Positions 1 to 8,338 of a DNA stretch of 64,000 nt are shown in pieces. The DNA is from Hyphomicrobiales bacterium (GTDB lineage: Bacteria; Pseudomonadota; Alphaproteobacteria; Rhizobiales; Rhizobiaceae), in the NCBI GenBank assembly GCA_900466605.1, contig UBMU01000028.1, forward strand, positions 1 through 64,000, in the 5' to 3' direction. Below the pieces are notes generated by a model, which was not told the origin of the DNA, did not search any database, and saw only the letters and a list, made by a program, of their open reading frames with translations. Each line of letters starts with the position of its first letter. Position 1 is the first letter of the stretch. The translations under genes and the position numbers were made by a program.

Positions 1-116
1 GTCATCACGTATCGACCTCCTCGCACCGCGCTAGAAAAAGCTCGGCATTTTGACGTCCGGCAGCGAACACCGGAGCCAATGCCAATTGGAAAAAGCCTTA
101 TGCACATCGCGTGGGC

Positions 117-353
117 ATGCACGTGAACGCAGAAGCATTCCGGACATCCGAAACCACCATCGTGTCAGACGGTTCGGATAATATTCGGATAATAGATGAG
201 CAAGCTGGCCATGAAGTGTATCTTACGCGATACTACGCAAGCGGCTCCATTGTGGAGGAGCTGATAGTGGACAACCGAATGCAAACTGCAGATCATCGAA
301 GATGCCCGCTCTTCGGTGAATCTGTTTTCGTGCGGCTCGATGCCAAACATTGA
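117..353 (+). CDS. small hypothetical protein, uncertain
   Basis: An open frame of about 78 codons starts at ATG 117 (GTG 111 is an in-frame alternative) and ends at a TGA just before position 354. No clear Shine-Dalgarno sequence precedes either start and I recognise no domain. The product is acidic to neutral, without a signal peptide or membrane segment, and has two cysteines at most. It lies about 100 bases upstream of the DUF3302-like gene on the same strand but nothing ties them together. It could be a real small rhizobial protein or a chance frame. Confidence 0.3.
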   Translation: MHVNAEAFRTSETTIVSDGSDNIRIIDEQAGHEVYLTRYYASGSIVEELIVDNRMQTADHRRCPLFGESVFVRLDAKH

Positions 354-449
354 GCCAAGATTAGATTGGCATCGCTCTTAGCATCGAGGTCGAGCTGAAC
401 TCAGTTGTCGTACGGGGAATGTGCCCGTTCTTACAGAAAGGAAATTGCA

Positions 450-908
450 ATGGCGCAAGCTCTCCATCCGGCAGCTGTCGAGCACTTACCGATCTTTATC
501 ACCCCACCCGGGCAAATCGACTATCTCTTCGTCGGCGTCGTTGTCTTCCTGATCCTGATCATTCTAATCATCGGCAATCTCTACTTTCAGCTTCACGCTG
601 TTCCCGAGCGCATGGCGCACCGCACCAGTAAGGTGCAGATGGAAGTGGTGGCGGTGCTGGCGTTGATTTCCCTGTTCACACATAACCACCTCTTCTGGAT
701 TGCAGGTCTGCTGCTCGCCTTCGTGCACATACCCGACTTTTCAACGCCCCTCTATTCGATCGCACAATCGCTCGGAAAGCTATCTGGGCGCACCGTTGAA
801 ACGACCGGCGACCCCGCGCTGGTTCACGATGAGCCACAAAAACCGGTTGAAGAGCCCGCGAAGGCAGAAGAGCCAGCGACGCGCGAGACACGGGGCGAAG
901 GAATCTGA
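450..908 (+). CDS. DUF3302-like inner membrane protein (YibI-like)
   Basis: A 152-residue protein with two hydrophobic segments (about residues 19-45 and 67-90) and a charged, Pro/Glu-rich C-terminal tail. The second segment, with its LFTHNHLFWIAGLL pattern, resembles DUF3302 proteins such as E. coli YibI, which is encoded beside the HlyD-family protein YibH. The same arrangement occurs here: the stop is followed after two bases by the start of an HlyD-family gene. ATG 450 was chosen because AGAAAGGAAA lies just upstream; an upstream in-frame start at 405 lacks such a site. Its role is unknown, presumably as partner of the adjacent membrane fusion protein. Confidence 0.65.
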   Translation: MAQALHPAAVEHLPIFITPPGQIDYLFVGVVVFLILIILIIGNLYFQLHAVPERMAHRTSKVQMEVVAVLALISLFTHNHLFWIAGLLLAFVHIPDFSTPLYSIAQSLGKLSGRTVETTGDPALVHDEPQKPVEEPAKAEEPATRETRGEGI

Positions 909-910
909 CG

Positions 911-2137
911 ATGTTCGAATTGATGCTCTGCTCGCTTCTAACGATCTTCCCGGATTACCTCTATCGCCGCTATGTCCAGAAAAAGCGAATTGGCTATGAG
1001 ATCAATCTCTATACCATGTGGTATGAACTGCGTTGGGGTATATCAGCGTGCCTCATGCTCACCATTTCGCTGATCACGTTGATCTTCTACTTCCATCCCT
1101 CAACGAAAAGCGTGACGGCGGTGTTCCGCACAGTGACGATCCTGCCGGAAACGGTCGGGCGCGTCGATGAAGTCTATGTCGGCCTAAACCAGAAAGTTGA
1201 AGCCGGCGCTCCGCTCTTTCGACTGGATGATGCGCAACAAAAGGCAGCGGTGGAAACAGCGCGCCGACAGATCGCTGAACTCGATGCTGAAGCCAAAGTG
1301 GCGCAAACCGAGTTAGCGGCGGCCGACGGTCAGATCCAGGAGGCGCAAGGTGCGCTGCAGGTTGCGGTCGATGAATACGAGATGAAAGCCGAGCTACTAA
1401 CAAAAGATGCCGTGGCCCGCCGCGAGGTCGACCGCCTTGCCAACACCATCGAAAGCCGCAAGGGCACGCTCAGCGCTGCAATCTCCAAGAAAGACACCCT
1501 CCAGGCCAAAATAACAGGCCTATTGCCGGCCCAAAGGGCAAGCGCTGAAGCGGCTTTAACGCAGGCACAGGTCGAATTGGACAAAACCCTGGTCCGAGCC
1601 GGTGTTTCCGGCACGGTTCAACAATTCACTCTCAGGCCGGGCGACGTCGTCAACACGATGATCAGACCCGCCGGTATTCTCGTGCCTACGGCAGCCGGCC
1701 GAGGTACACTGATTGCGGGCTTTGGACAAATCGAAGCGCAGGTGATCAAGCGGGGGATGATCGCCGAGGCTACCTGCATCGGAAAGCCGTTCACCGTTAT
1801 TCCTCTTGTTGTGACAGAAGTACAGGATGTGATCGCGGCCGGGCAACTGCGCCCCACAGATCAACTTATCGACGTCCAACAACTGGCACAGCCAGGGACG
1901 CTCACCGTCTTCTTGCAACCACTGTTCGAAAACGGGCTGGATGACATCCCCCCCGGCAGCAGCTGTATTGCCAACGCCTATACGAACAACCACGACGCAC
2001 TTGCCGACAAGAATATCGGGACGCTGCAATGGGTGTTCCTGCACGTGGTGGACACTGTCGGCCTCGTGCACGCGATGATTTTGCGCATGCAGGCGATGTT
2101 GCTTCCTGTACAGACACTCGTGTTTACGGGACACTGA
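911..2137 (+). CDS. HlyD-family membrane fusion protein (YibH-like)
   Basis: This 408-residue protein has an N-terminal amphipathic stretch, one strong membrane helix (about residues 40-61), a biotinyl-lipoyl-like half motif around residues 80-105 (GRVDEVYVGLNQKVEAGAPL) and a long Ala/Glu/Gln coiled coil (about 107-220). The second lipoyl half follows at about 225-250 (VRAGVSGTVQQFTLRPGDVV), then a beta-barrel region. This is the normal order for periplasmic adaptor proteins of the HlyD/EmrA type, anchored in the inner membrane. No transport ATPase, MFS pump or outer-membrane channel is nearby; the only partner is the overlapping-spaced DUF3302-like gene, as in the yibI-yibH pair. The substrate cannot be read from sequence. 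Confidence 0.8.
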   Translation: MFELMLCSLLTIFPDYLYRRYVQKKRIGYEINLYTMWYELRWGISACLMLTISLITLIFYFHPSTKSVTAVFRTVTILPETVGRVDEVYVGLNQKVEAGAPLFRLDDAQQKAAVETARRQIAELDAEAKVAQTELAAADGQIQEAQGALQVAVDEYEMKAELLTKDAVARREVDRLANTIESRKGTLSAAISKKDTLQAKITGLLPAQRASAEAALTQAQVELDKTLVRAGVSGTVQQFTLRPGDVVNTMIRPAGILVPTAAGRGTLIAGFGQIEAQVIKRGMIAEATCIGKPFTVIPLVVTEVQDVIAAGQLRPTDQLIDVQQLAQPGTLTVFLQPLFENGLDDIPPGSSCIANAYTNNHDALADKNIGTLQWVFLHVVDTVGLVHAMILRMQAMLLPVQTLVFTGH

Positions 2138-2182
2138 ATTCGTCGGCCTCTACTCGAGCGCATCGCCGATGATCGCGCATGA

Positions 2183-2215
2183 GCGGCCAGTTGGCCGCTT
2201 CGGGCGCTTTTTAGG
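2183..2215 (+). terminator. probable terminator after HlyD gene
   Basis: A perfect 7-bp inverted repeat, GCGGCCA at 2183-2189 and TGGCCGC at 2192-2198, lies 46 bases after the stop codon. It is followed by TTCGGGCGC and a run of five T. The T run is displaced about ten bases from the stem, so termination efficiency is uncertain. Confidence 0.45.
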
Positions 2216-2486
2216 CTGTTGAAAGGATTGGTGCCGGCAACTCCTGAGCGAGATCGCCAGCGGCCCAAGGCTACCGTCCTTTGGAATATCGAGCCATGAT
2301 CTGGGAAGCGACCTATGCCGTCCCGTATGCTACCGTAAGATACGTTGGTCCGGCGCTGATCGCCGATTATGCTGCAAATGCTAAGAGCGCGTCTCTCATG
2401 AGACAGGCTCATTCACAAAGCGGTCGCGGACATGAAATATTGTCATTCAGCATAGGTCTTTGAGCTATCGCCAACAGCGATGAACC
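2216..2486. other. gap before DUF3141 operon
   Basis: Together with the terminator region this forms a 361-base stretch without a convincing gene. One 60-codon frame (2281-2463) has no ribosome binding site and no recognisable product. The promoter of the DUF3141-pta-ackA-fabI operon should lie here; I see no clear FNR/FixK-type TTGAT-N4-ATCAA box. Confidence 0.4.
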
Positions 2487-2498
2487 AGGAGATTCGAT

Positions 2499-4748
2499 AT
2501 GCGGCACTCTCCCTATCTTCCGACAACCAATTTTGTCGCTCAATTCGGCCCACTCGGTTTCGCATTCGACTATGCCTTGGACGCCGCCCAGCGCAGCGTG
2601 TTGTACTTGGACGTAATGCGCAAGCGCGGCAACCAGTATCGCGTTCATGCCAACGCAACCGCACCGCATGTTCTAAGCTTCACACCTGAGGTGGTTCTCG
2701 ATGGGCGTGAGCTCGATAAGCCCGTCAACTACGCGCTGGTCCGGATCGTACCTCCCGACGGAATTGAGGTTGACCCGAAGCGCCGTCCATTCGTCGTCGT
2801 CGATCCCAGAGCCGGGCACGGACCAGGTATCGGAGGGTTCAAGGCCGACAGCGAGATCGGTGTCGCACTGAGAGCCGGTCACCCCTGCTATTTCATCGGC
2901 TTCCTTCCGCACCCCGTGCCAGAGCAGACGATCGAGGACATCGCGCACGCCGAAGCGACCTTCCTGGAAAAAGTCATTGCACTGCACCCGCAGTCGGATG
3001 CAAAGCCCTGCGTGATCGGAAACTGCCAAGCGGGCTGGGCGGTGATGATGCTTGCCGCCGCGCGCCCAGAATTGTTCGGGTCGATCATCATCGCCGGTGC
3101 GCCGCTTTCCTACTGGGCTGGTGAGCGAGGCAAGTACCCGATGCGCTATACGGGCGGCTTGCTGGGAGGCAGTTGGCTCACGGCGCTGACCAGCGATATC
3201 GGCCATGGGCAGTTCGACGGCGCCTGGCTCGTTCAGAACTTCGAGAACCAAAACCCGGCAAACACACTCTGGACCAAGCCTTACACTCTCTATTCGAAAA
3301 TCGATACCGAGGCCCCGCGCTACCTTGGCTTTGAGGAGTGGTGGGGTGGGCACGTCAGCCTTAATGCGGAAGAGATTCAGTTCATCGTTGACGAGCTATT
3401 CACTGGCAACAATCTTGCTGCGGGCCGCATCGAGACATCCAAAGGCGAGGCAATCGATCTTCGCAACATTCGTGCGCCGATCGTCGTCTTCTGTTCAAGG
3501 GGAGACAACATCACGCCGCCCGCGCAGGCGCTCGGATGGGTCCTGGACCTCTTTGATGACGTGAACGAGATACGTTCGCATGGACAGACGATCGTCTACA
3601 CCGTCCACGAAACGATCGGCCATCTCGGGATCTTTGTTTCCGCAAATGTCGCTCGTAAGGAGCACCAAGAATTCTCCAGCAACATCGACCTGATCGACGC
3701 GTTACCTCCAGGTCTATACGAGGCGACCTTCGAGGCCAAGACTGACGAGACCATCGGTGGCGATCTCGTCGTTGGTGACTGGGTCATGCGCTGCGAGGCA
3801 AGGACGCTCGATGATATCCGGGCGCTCGGCTGCAATAGTGCCGAAGACGACCGCCGCTTTGCGACGGTCGCCAAAGTGTCGGATATCAACCTCTCACTTT
3901 ATCGTACATTCCTTCAGCCGGTGGTCAAAGCGATGGTGCCCGAGTGGGCGGCCGATCAGTTGCGGGCGATGCATCCGCTCCGTTTGCAATACGAGCTGTT
4001 CTCCGACGTCAATCCCCTGATGGCCCCGATCGCAGACATTGCTGCCGATGTGGAGAACGAACGGCGCCCGATCGCTGCGGACAATCCTTTCCTGGCGTTA
4101 GAACAGGTATTGTCTCGGCAGATTGTTGCGGGGCTTGATACATTGCGCGTAGGTATGGAGGCCCTGAGCGAGGCGACGTTCCTCTCTGTCTACGGTTCTC
4201 CGCTTTTGCAGGCGTTGGTCGGTATTGACCCGTCCGATACAAGGCACTATCGGCGCGCAAGCAAGACTGCACTGCATCGTCAGGTCCTTGAGGCGAGGAT
4301 CGATGAACTCAAGGCGAGAATGGATACTGGTGGACTTCGCGAAGGACTGGCGCGAAGCCTGCTTTACGTCGCCATGGCGAGTGGCGCGGCAGATGAGCGG
4401 GGATTTGCCGCAATCCGTCGGATGCGCAGTGTAGAGGGCGGGCTGCCACCAATGACGCTTTCAGAGTTCAAGGCGCTGATCCGGGACCAGTTCCTCATGC
4501 TGGTGATCGATGAAGAGGCTGCGCTGAACACGATACCTCGCCTACTACCGTCGGACGAAGCGGTTAGACACGGGGCGTTATCGTCGCTTCGGGAGGTTTT
4601 AAATGCGCGTGGGCCGCTGTCCGAAGAGGCCGAGCGGCGTTGGCATAGGGTCGTTGAGCTCTTCGGGCTTTCCGAAGACGCGTTCGCACCGCCCGCGGTG
4701 CCTCCAGCGGAGCCCAGCCAACTCAAGTCAGTGAACCGCTCAAACTAG
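2499..4748 (+). CDS. DUF3141 protein, PHA-synthase-like alpha/beta hydrolase
   Basis: A 749-residue protein of the DUF3141 family, related in its N-terminal half to poly(3-hydroxyalkanoate) synthases. A lipase-box-like GNCQAGWA places a candidate nucleophile at Cys176; SRGDNITPP (Asp336) and ETIGHLGIFVS (His375) supply a plausible catalytic Asp and His. The C-terminal half (about 400-749) is largely helical and has no motif I recognise. Start ATG 2499 has AGGAG seven bases upstream. It is the first gene of a four-gene run with phosphate acyltransferase, acetate kinase and FabI, suggesting a role in acyl-CoA or storage-polymer metabolism, though the reaction is not established. Confidence 0.85.
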   Translation: MRHSPYLPTTNFVAQFGPLGFAFDYALDAAQRSVLYLDVMRKRGNQYRVHANATAPHVLSFTPEVVLDGRELDKPVNYALVRIVPPDGIEVDPKRRPFVVVDPRAGHGPGIGGFKADSEIGVALRAGHPCYFIGFLPHPVPEQTIEDIAHAEATFLEKVIALHPQSDAKPCVIGNCQAGWAVMMLAAARPELFGSIIIAGAPLSYWAGERGKYPMRYTGGLLGGSWLTALTSDIGHGQFDGAWLVQNFENQNPANTLWTKPYTLYSKIDTEAPRYLGFEEWWGGHVSLNAEEIQFIVDELFTGNNLAAGRIETSKGEAIDLRNIRAPIVVFCSRGDNITPPAQALGWVLDLFDDVNEIRSHGQTIVYTVHETIGHLGIFVSANVARKEHQEFSSNIDLIDALPPGLYEATFEAKTDETIGGDLVVGDWVMRCEARTLDDIRALGCNSAEDDRRFATVAKVSDINLSLYRTFLQPVVKAMVPEWAADQLRAMHPLRLQYELFSDVNPLMAPIADIAADVENERRPIAADNPFLALEQVLSRQIVAGLDTLRVGMEALSEATFLSVYGSPLLQALVGIDPSDTRHYRRASKTALHRQVLEARIDELKARMDTGGLREGLARSLLYVAMASGAADERGFAAIRRMRSVEGGLPPMTLSEFKALIRDQFLMLVIDEEAALNTIPRLLPSDEAVRHGALSSLREVLNARGPLSEEAERRWHRVVELFGLSEDAFAPPAVPPAEPSQLKSVNRSN

Positions 4749-4790
4749 TCTCAGCCCTTGAGGCCGTCCTTGAACACGGAGCATGTGCAG

Positions 4791-5759
4791 ATGCGCGATA
4801 TGGACAACACTGAGAAAGAAACTGGTCGCCATCAGAAGTATGAGCAGCTGATCGCGAAGGCCAAGCAAGCGCCAAAGATGCGGACCGTTGTTGCCCATCC
4901 TTGTGATGAGGCATCGCTGCGAGGCGCTGTCGAGGCGGCAGAGGTCGGGCTGATGGATCCAATTCTTGTCGGGCCGGGTTATAAGGTGCGATCAGTCGCC
5001 AAGTCGCACGAAATTGATATCTCTGGGTTCGAACTCGTCGAAGCGCCTCACAGCGATGCAGCGGCGGCCAAGGCGGTGGATATCGTACGGCAAGGAGCTG
5101 CAGATCTTCTTATGAAGGGGAGCCTTCACACCGACGAACTCATGCGGGCGGTGACATCGTCCACCACGGGGCTGAGGACGGCGCGGCGCATCAGCCATGT
5201 CTTTGTCATGGATGTTCCAAACCATTCTGAAACACTCTTTATCACCGACGCCGCCATAAATATCGCACCGGATCTCGATGCCAAACGCGATATCGTTCAA
5301 AACGCCATCGATCTTTTCACGAACATCGGTCTTGGCACGCCACGCGTGGCGATATTGTCGGCTGTTGAGACGGTGACTTCGAAGATCCCGTCCACGATCG
5401 AGGCCGCCGCTCTATGCAAGATGGCCGAACGTGGTCAAATAACCGGCGGCGTCCTTGATGGGCCGCTTGCCTTCGACAACGCGATCGATCCGGAAGCGGC
5501 CCGGATCAAGGGCATCCATTCGCCAGTTGCCGGCCACGCCCAGATCCTCGTCGTCCCAAATCTGGAGTCCGGTAACATGCTGGCGAAGAACCTGACGTTC
5601 CTTGCAAGAGCGGATGCGGCTGGCATTGTCCTTGGAGCGCGGGTGCCAATCATTCTGACATCGCGGGCAGATTCGGTAAGGACACGGCTTGCCTCCTGCG
5701 CGGTTTCCGTATTGCTCGCCGAAGCCCAACGCCGCACATCAGCGATACAGGGCGGTTGA
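4791..5759 (+). CDS. pta: phosphate acetyl/butyryltransferase family protein
   Basis: A 322-residue protein of the PTA_PTB family, which interconverts acyl-CoA plus phosphate and acyl-phosphate plus CoA. The length matches a stand-alone catalytic domain; there is no N-terminal MaoC or DRTGG domain as in longer Pta forms. Typical family segments are AALCKMAERGQITGGVLDGPLAFDNA split across residues about 212-237, and the LVVPNLESGNMLAKNL phosphate/CoA-site region near 255-270. ATG 4791 is preferred because GGAG lies nine bases upstream; ATG 4800 and TTG 4758 are alternatives. It sits 42 bases after the DUF3141 gene and four bases before ackA, so the two probably form the acetate (or butyrate) phosphotransacylase-kinase couple. 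Confidence 0.85.
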   Translation: MRDMDNTEKETGRHQKYEQLIAKAKQAPKMRTVVAHPCDEASLRGAVEAAEVGLMDPILVGPGYKVRSVAKSHEIDISGFELVEAPHSDAAAAKAVDIVRQGAADLLMKGSLHTDELMRAVTSSTTGLRTARRISHVFVMDVPNHSETLFITDAAINIAPDLDAKRDIVQNAIDLFTNIGLGTPRVAILSAVETVTSKIPSTIEAAALCKMAERGQITGGVLDGPLAFDNAIDPEAARIKGIHSPVAGHAQILVVPNLESGNMLAKNLTFLARADAAGIVLGARVPIILTSRADSVRTRLASCAVSVLLAEAQRRTSAIQGG

Positions 5760-5763
5760 TGCG

Positions 5764-6987
5764 ATGGAGACCATTCTCGTCGTCAATGCCGGGTCGTCCA
5801 GCCTCAAGTTCCAGGTATTCGGGATCGCGGGGGGCCTCAATCGGCTGCTGAAGGGAAATCTGGAAGGGATCGGCACCGCGCCACACCTAACCATCAAGAG
5901 TGCCAGCGGCGAGCGTGTTCTTACCGAAGACTTTCCGTCCGATATCGTTCCCGATTTACCTGCGGCGATGCGCCTGGTGGGTGAGCGGTTGCGGGAGCGG
6001 CATCAGGGGCAATTGATCGCCGTCGGCCATCGTGTCGTCCACGGAGGCCCGAACCATATCCGCCCGGCGAGAATCGACGAAGGCCTGGTGCGCGAACTGG
6101 AACGATACACACCACTTGCACCGCTGCACCAGCCAAACAATCTTGCTCCGATCCGCGTCCTTCTGGAGCGCCGGCCAGAACTTGTGCAGGTCGCCTGCTT
6201 CGACACTGCTTTTCATCGGACGCATGATCGAATTGCCGATCACTACGCCATTCCGGTTCACTATTTCGAAGAGGGGGTTCGGCGCTACGGATTTCACGGG
6301 TTGTCTTACGAGTATGTGGCAGAAAGGCTGGCCGAGATAGCGCCAAACGTTGGCGGCGGACGTGTTATTGTCGCGCACCTTGGAAGCGGCGCCTCCATGT
6401 GCGCCCTCAATGCATGGCGCAGTGTGGAGAGCACGATGGGGTTTACCGCCCTCGACGGCGTTCCGATGGGCACGCGATGCGGACAGATTGACCCCGGCGT
6501 GCTCCTTTATCTGCTCATGCAGCATAGGATGTCGGCTTCGCAACTGCAGGATCTCCTCTACAAGGAGTCGGGCCTGAAGGGACTTTCCGGTATCAGCAAT
6601 GACGTGCGCAACCTGCTGGCAAGCGACGCCCCTGGCGCGATGCTAGCGCTCGACCATTTTGTTTACCGCATCGGGCTTAATGCCGGCGCGCTTGCGGCTG
6701 CAATTGGGGGGCTCGATGCCTTTGTGTTTACCGCGGGTGTGGGGGAAAATTCACCGATTATGCGCGCGCGGATCGGCGAAAAGCTCGGTTGGCTCGGAGC
6801 ATCCCTGGACCCGGCGCGAAACGAGGCAGGCGACGTCCTCATCTCCAGCGACCGCAGCAAGGTCGCCATCTATGTCGTGCCGACTGACGAAGAATTAATG
6901 ATAGCGCGGCATACGCTCGCGCTCATCGCTGCGCCGATCACGGGCACTAACGGTCCAAACTCAAGAAAGGTTGGATATGATTCCTGA
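5764..6987 (+). CDS. ackA: acetate kinase
   Basis: A 407-residue ASKHA-fold kinase that transfers phosphate between acetyl-phosphate and ADP. Family marks in order are VNAGSSSLKFQV at the N terminus, GHRVVHGG, FDTAFH, RRYGFHGLSYEYV, HLGSGASM, MGTRCGQIDPG and FTAGVGENSP. Small substitutions against the E. coli enzyme (HLGSGAS for HLGNGGS, FTAGVGEN for FTGGIGEN) are seen but the active-site frame looks intact. It starts four bases after the pta stop and overlaps fabI by 11 bases, so it is translated within the operon. Substrate specificity for acetate rather than propionate or butyrate is inferred only from overall similarity. Confidence 0.93.
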   Translation: METILVVNAGSSSLKFQVFGIAGGLNRLLKGNLEGIGTAPHLTIKSASGERVLTEDFPSDIVPDLPAAMRLVGERLRERHQGQLIAVGHRVVHGGPNHIRPARIDEGLVRELERYTPLAPLHQPNNLAPIRVLLERRPELVQVACFDTAFHRTHDRIADHYAIPVHYFEEGVRRYGFHGLSYEYVAERLAEIAPNVGGGRVIVAHLGSGASMCALNAWRSVESTMGFTALDGVPMGTRCGQIDPGVLLYLLMQHRMSASQLQDLLYKESGLKGLSGISNDVRNLLASDAPGAMLALDHFVYRIGLNAGALAAAIGGLDAFVFTAGVGENSPIMRARIGEKLGWLGASLDPARNEAGDVLISSDRSKVAIYVVPTDEELMIARHTLALIAAPITGTNGPNSRKVGYDS

Positions 6988-7759
6988 GGTAAAGGCCAAG
7001 CTTCTCGAGGGAAAGCGCGGACTGGTGGTCGGCATCGCCAATGACCAGTCGATCGCCTGGGGCTGTGCCAGGGCTTTCCGCGCCTTGGGAGCGGAAATCG
7101 CTGTCACTTATCTCAACGACAAGGCACGGCCCTACGTCAAGCCGTTGGCCGAGGCGCTCGATGCGCCAATCTTCATGCCGCTCGATGTCGCGGTGCCTGG
7201 TCAGTTGGAAGCAGTATTTGAGCGCATTTCGGAACAGTGGGGCGAACTCGATTTCGTTGTGCATTCGATCGCTTTCTCGCCGAAGGACACGTTGCAGGGA
7301 CGCGTTGTGGACGTGCCCCATGACGGGTTTCTGAAGACGATGGACATCTCCTGCTGGTCATTCATTCGCATGGCGCATCTAGCCGAACCGCTCATGAAAC
7401 GCGGGGGCACTCTGTTCACCATGACCTATTACGGCAGCCAGATGGTCGTGAAGAACTATAACATCATGGGAGTGGCCAAGGCGGCGCTGGAAAGTGCCGT
7501 TCGCTACATCGCCGCTGAACTCGGACCAAAGGGTATTCGCGTGCATGCCATTTCTCCTGGTCCGCTGGCGACACGAGCAGCTTCGGGCATCCCCGAATTC
7601 GACGAACTGCTTGATAAGGCGCGGGAAACGGCACCAACCCGCAGTCTCGTCTCTATTGACGACGTGGGCATGGCGACAGCCTTCTTGGCGCATGATGCCG
7701 CACGGCTGATCACCGGCGACACGATCTACATTGACGGTGGTTACCACATCATCGACTAG
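6977..7759 (+). CDS. fabI: enoyl-ACP reductase FabI (NADH type)
   Basis: A 260-residue short-chain dehydrogenase-fold enoyl-[acyl-carrier-protein] reductase. It shows the divergent nucleotide-binding segment GIANDQSIAWGCA typical of FabI, HSIAFSPKDTLQGR, and the catalytic Tyr/Lys arrangement with Tyr161 and Lys168 in YNIMGVAKAA, with a second conserved Tyr at 151 or 152. ATG 6977 overlaps the end of ackA by 11 bases; a TTG six bases earlier is unlikely. Being linked to pta-ackA and a PHA-synthase-like gene rather than to fatty-acid genes, it is probably an accessory paralogue of the housekeeping FabI, acting on acyl chains in this pathway or under particular growth conditions. Confidence 0.92.
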   Translation: MIPEVKAKLLEGKRGLVVGIANDQSIAWGCARAFRALGAEIAVTYLNDKARPYVKPLAEALDAPIFMPLDVAVPGQLEAVFERISEQWGELDFVVHSIAFSPKDTLQGRVVDVPHDGFLKTMDISCWSFIRMAHLAEPLMKRGGTLFTMTYYGSQMVVKNYNIMGVAKAALESAVRYIAAELGPKGIRVHAISPGPLATRAASGIPEFDELLDKARETAPTRSLVSIDDVGMATAFLAHDAARLITGDTIYIDGGYHIID

Positions 7760-7892
7760 ATTGCCGTTTCAAGCCTATCGGAAAGGATCCGCCGGACACC
7801 TGACCACAATTGAGGTTGGCGTTGAAACACTCAAGAGAGCAGGCTGGAGTGCAAAACTTCGAATCACGAGCGTCTCGTCCAGGTTGGGTGCC

Positions 7893-8312
7893 ATGCTAGT
7901 AAAACTTCTACTTGCCAGTTGCCTGATTGCCGCAACGGTGGCCGTCCAGGCCGCGTTCATGTCAACGGGGCTAGGCGTGTTCCGCAAGCTTGAGGAGAAG
8001 CGACCTGCCCTACTTGCCTACCGGGCGACGATTACGGTCGTTTGGGTCATCTTTCTCATGATCCCGATCGTGATCGATGTGTCGCTCTGGGGAGCATTCT
8101 ACTATCTGTCTGAGGCGCTTCCGAGCATGGAAGACTCTCTGTACTTTTCAACGGTAACGTTTACCACGGTCGGATACGGAGACATCGTCCTCGAGAAGGA
8201 GTGGCGTCAGCTGTCCACCTTTGAAGCCGTCAATGGCTGGATTATCTTCGGGTGGGCGACGGCCCTCATGATGGCAGTGATCCAACGCCTATATTTCCGC
8301 CCTGGTCACTAG
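7893..8312 (+). CDS. two-helix potassium channel protein
   Basis: A 139-residue membrane protein with hydrophobic segments at about 2-22, 44-72 and 106-128 and a pore loop ending in the K+ selectivity filter signature TFTTVGYGD. This is the minimal ion-channel (Ion_trans_2) plan; no RCK/TrkA_N, cyclic-nucleotide or voltage-sensor domain is attached. ATG 7893 begins the conserved part; the frame stays open upstream to 7731 but that portion is not hydrophobic or conserved-looking. It lies between fabI and a convergent Ca2+/H+ antiporter gene, so a role in cation homeostasis is likely, though gating is unknown. Confidence 0.75.
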   Translation: MLVKLLLASCLIAATVAVQAAFMSTGLGVFRKLEEKRPALLAYRATITVVWVIFLMIPIVIDVSLWGAFYYLSEALPSMEDSLYFSTVTFTTVGYGDIVLEKEWRQLSTFEAVNGWIIFGWATALMMAVIQRLYFRPGH

Positions 8313-8338
8313 CCTTCCCTGGCGCTGCAGTTTTCGGT

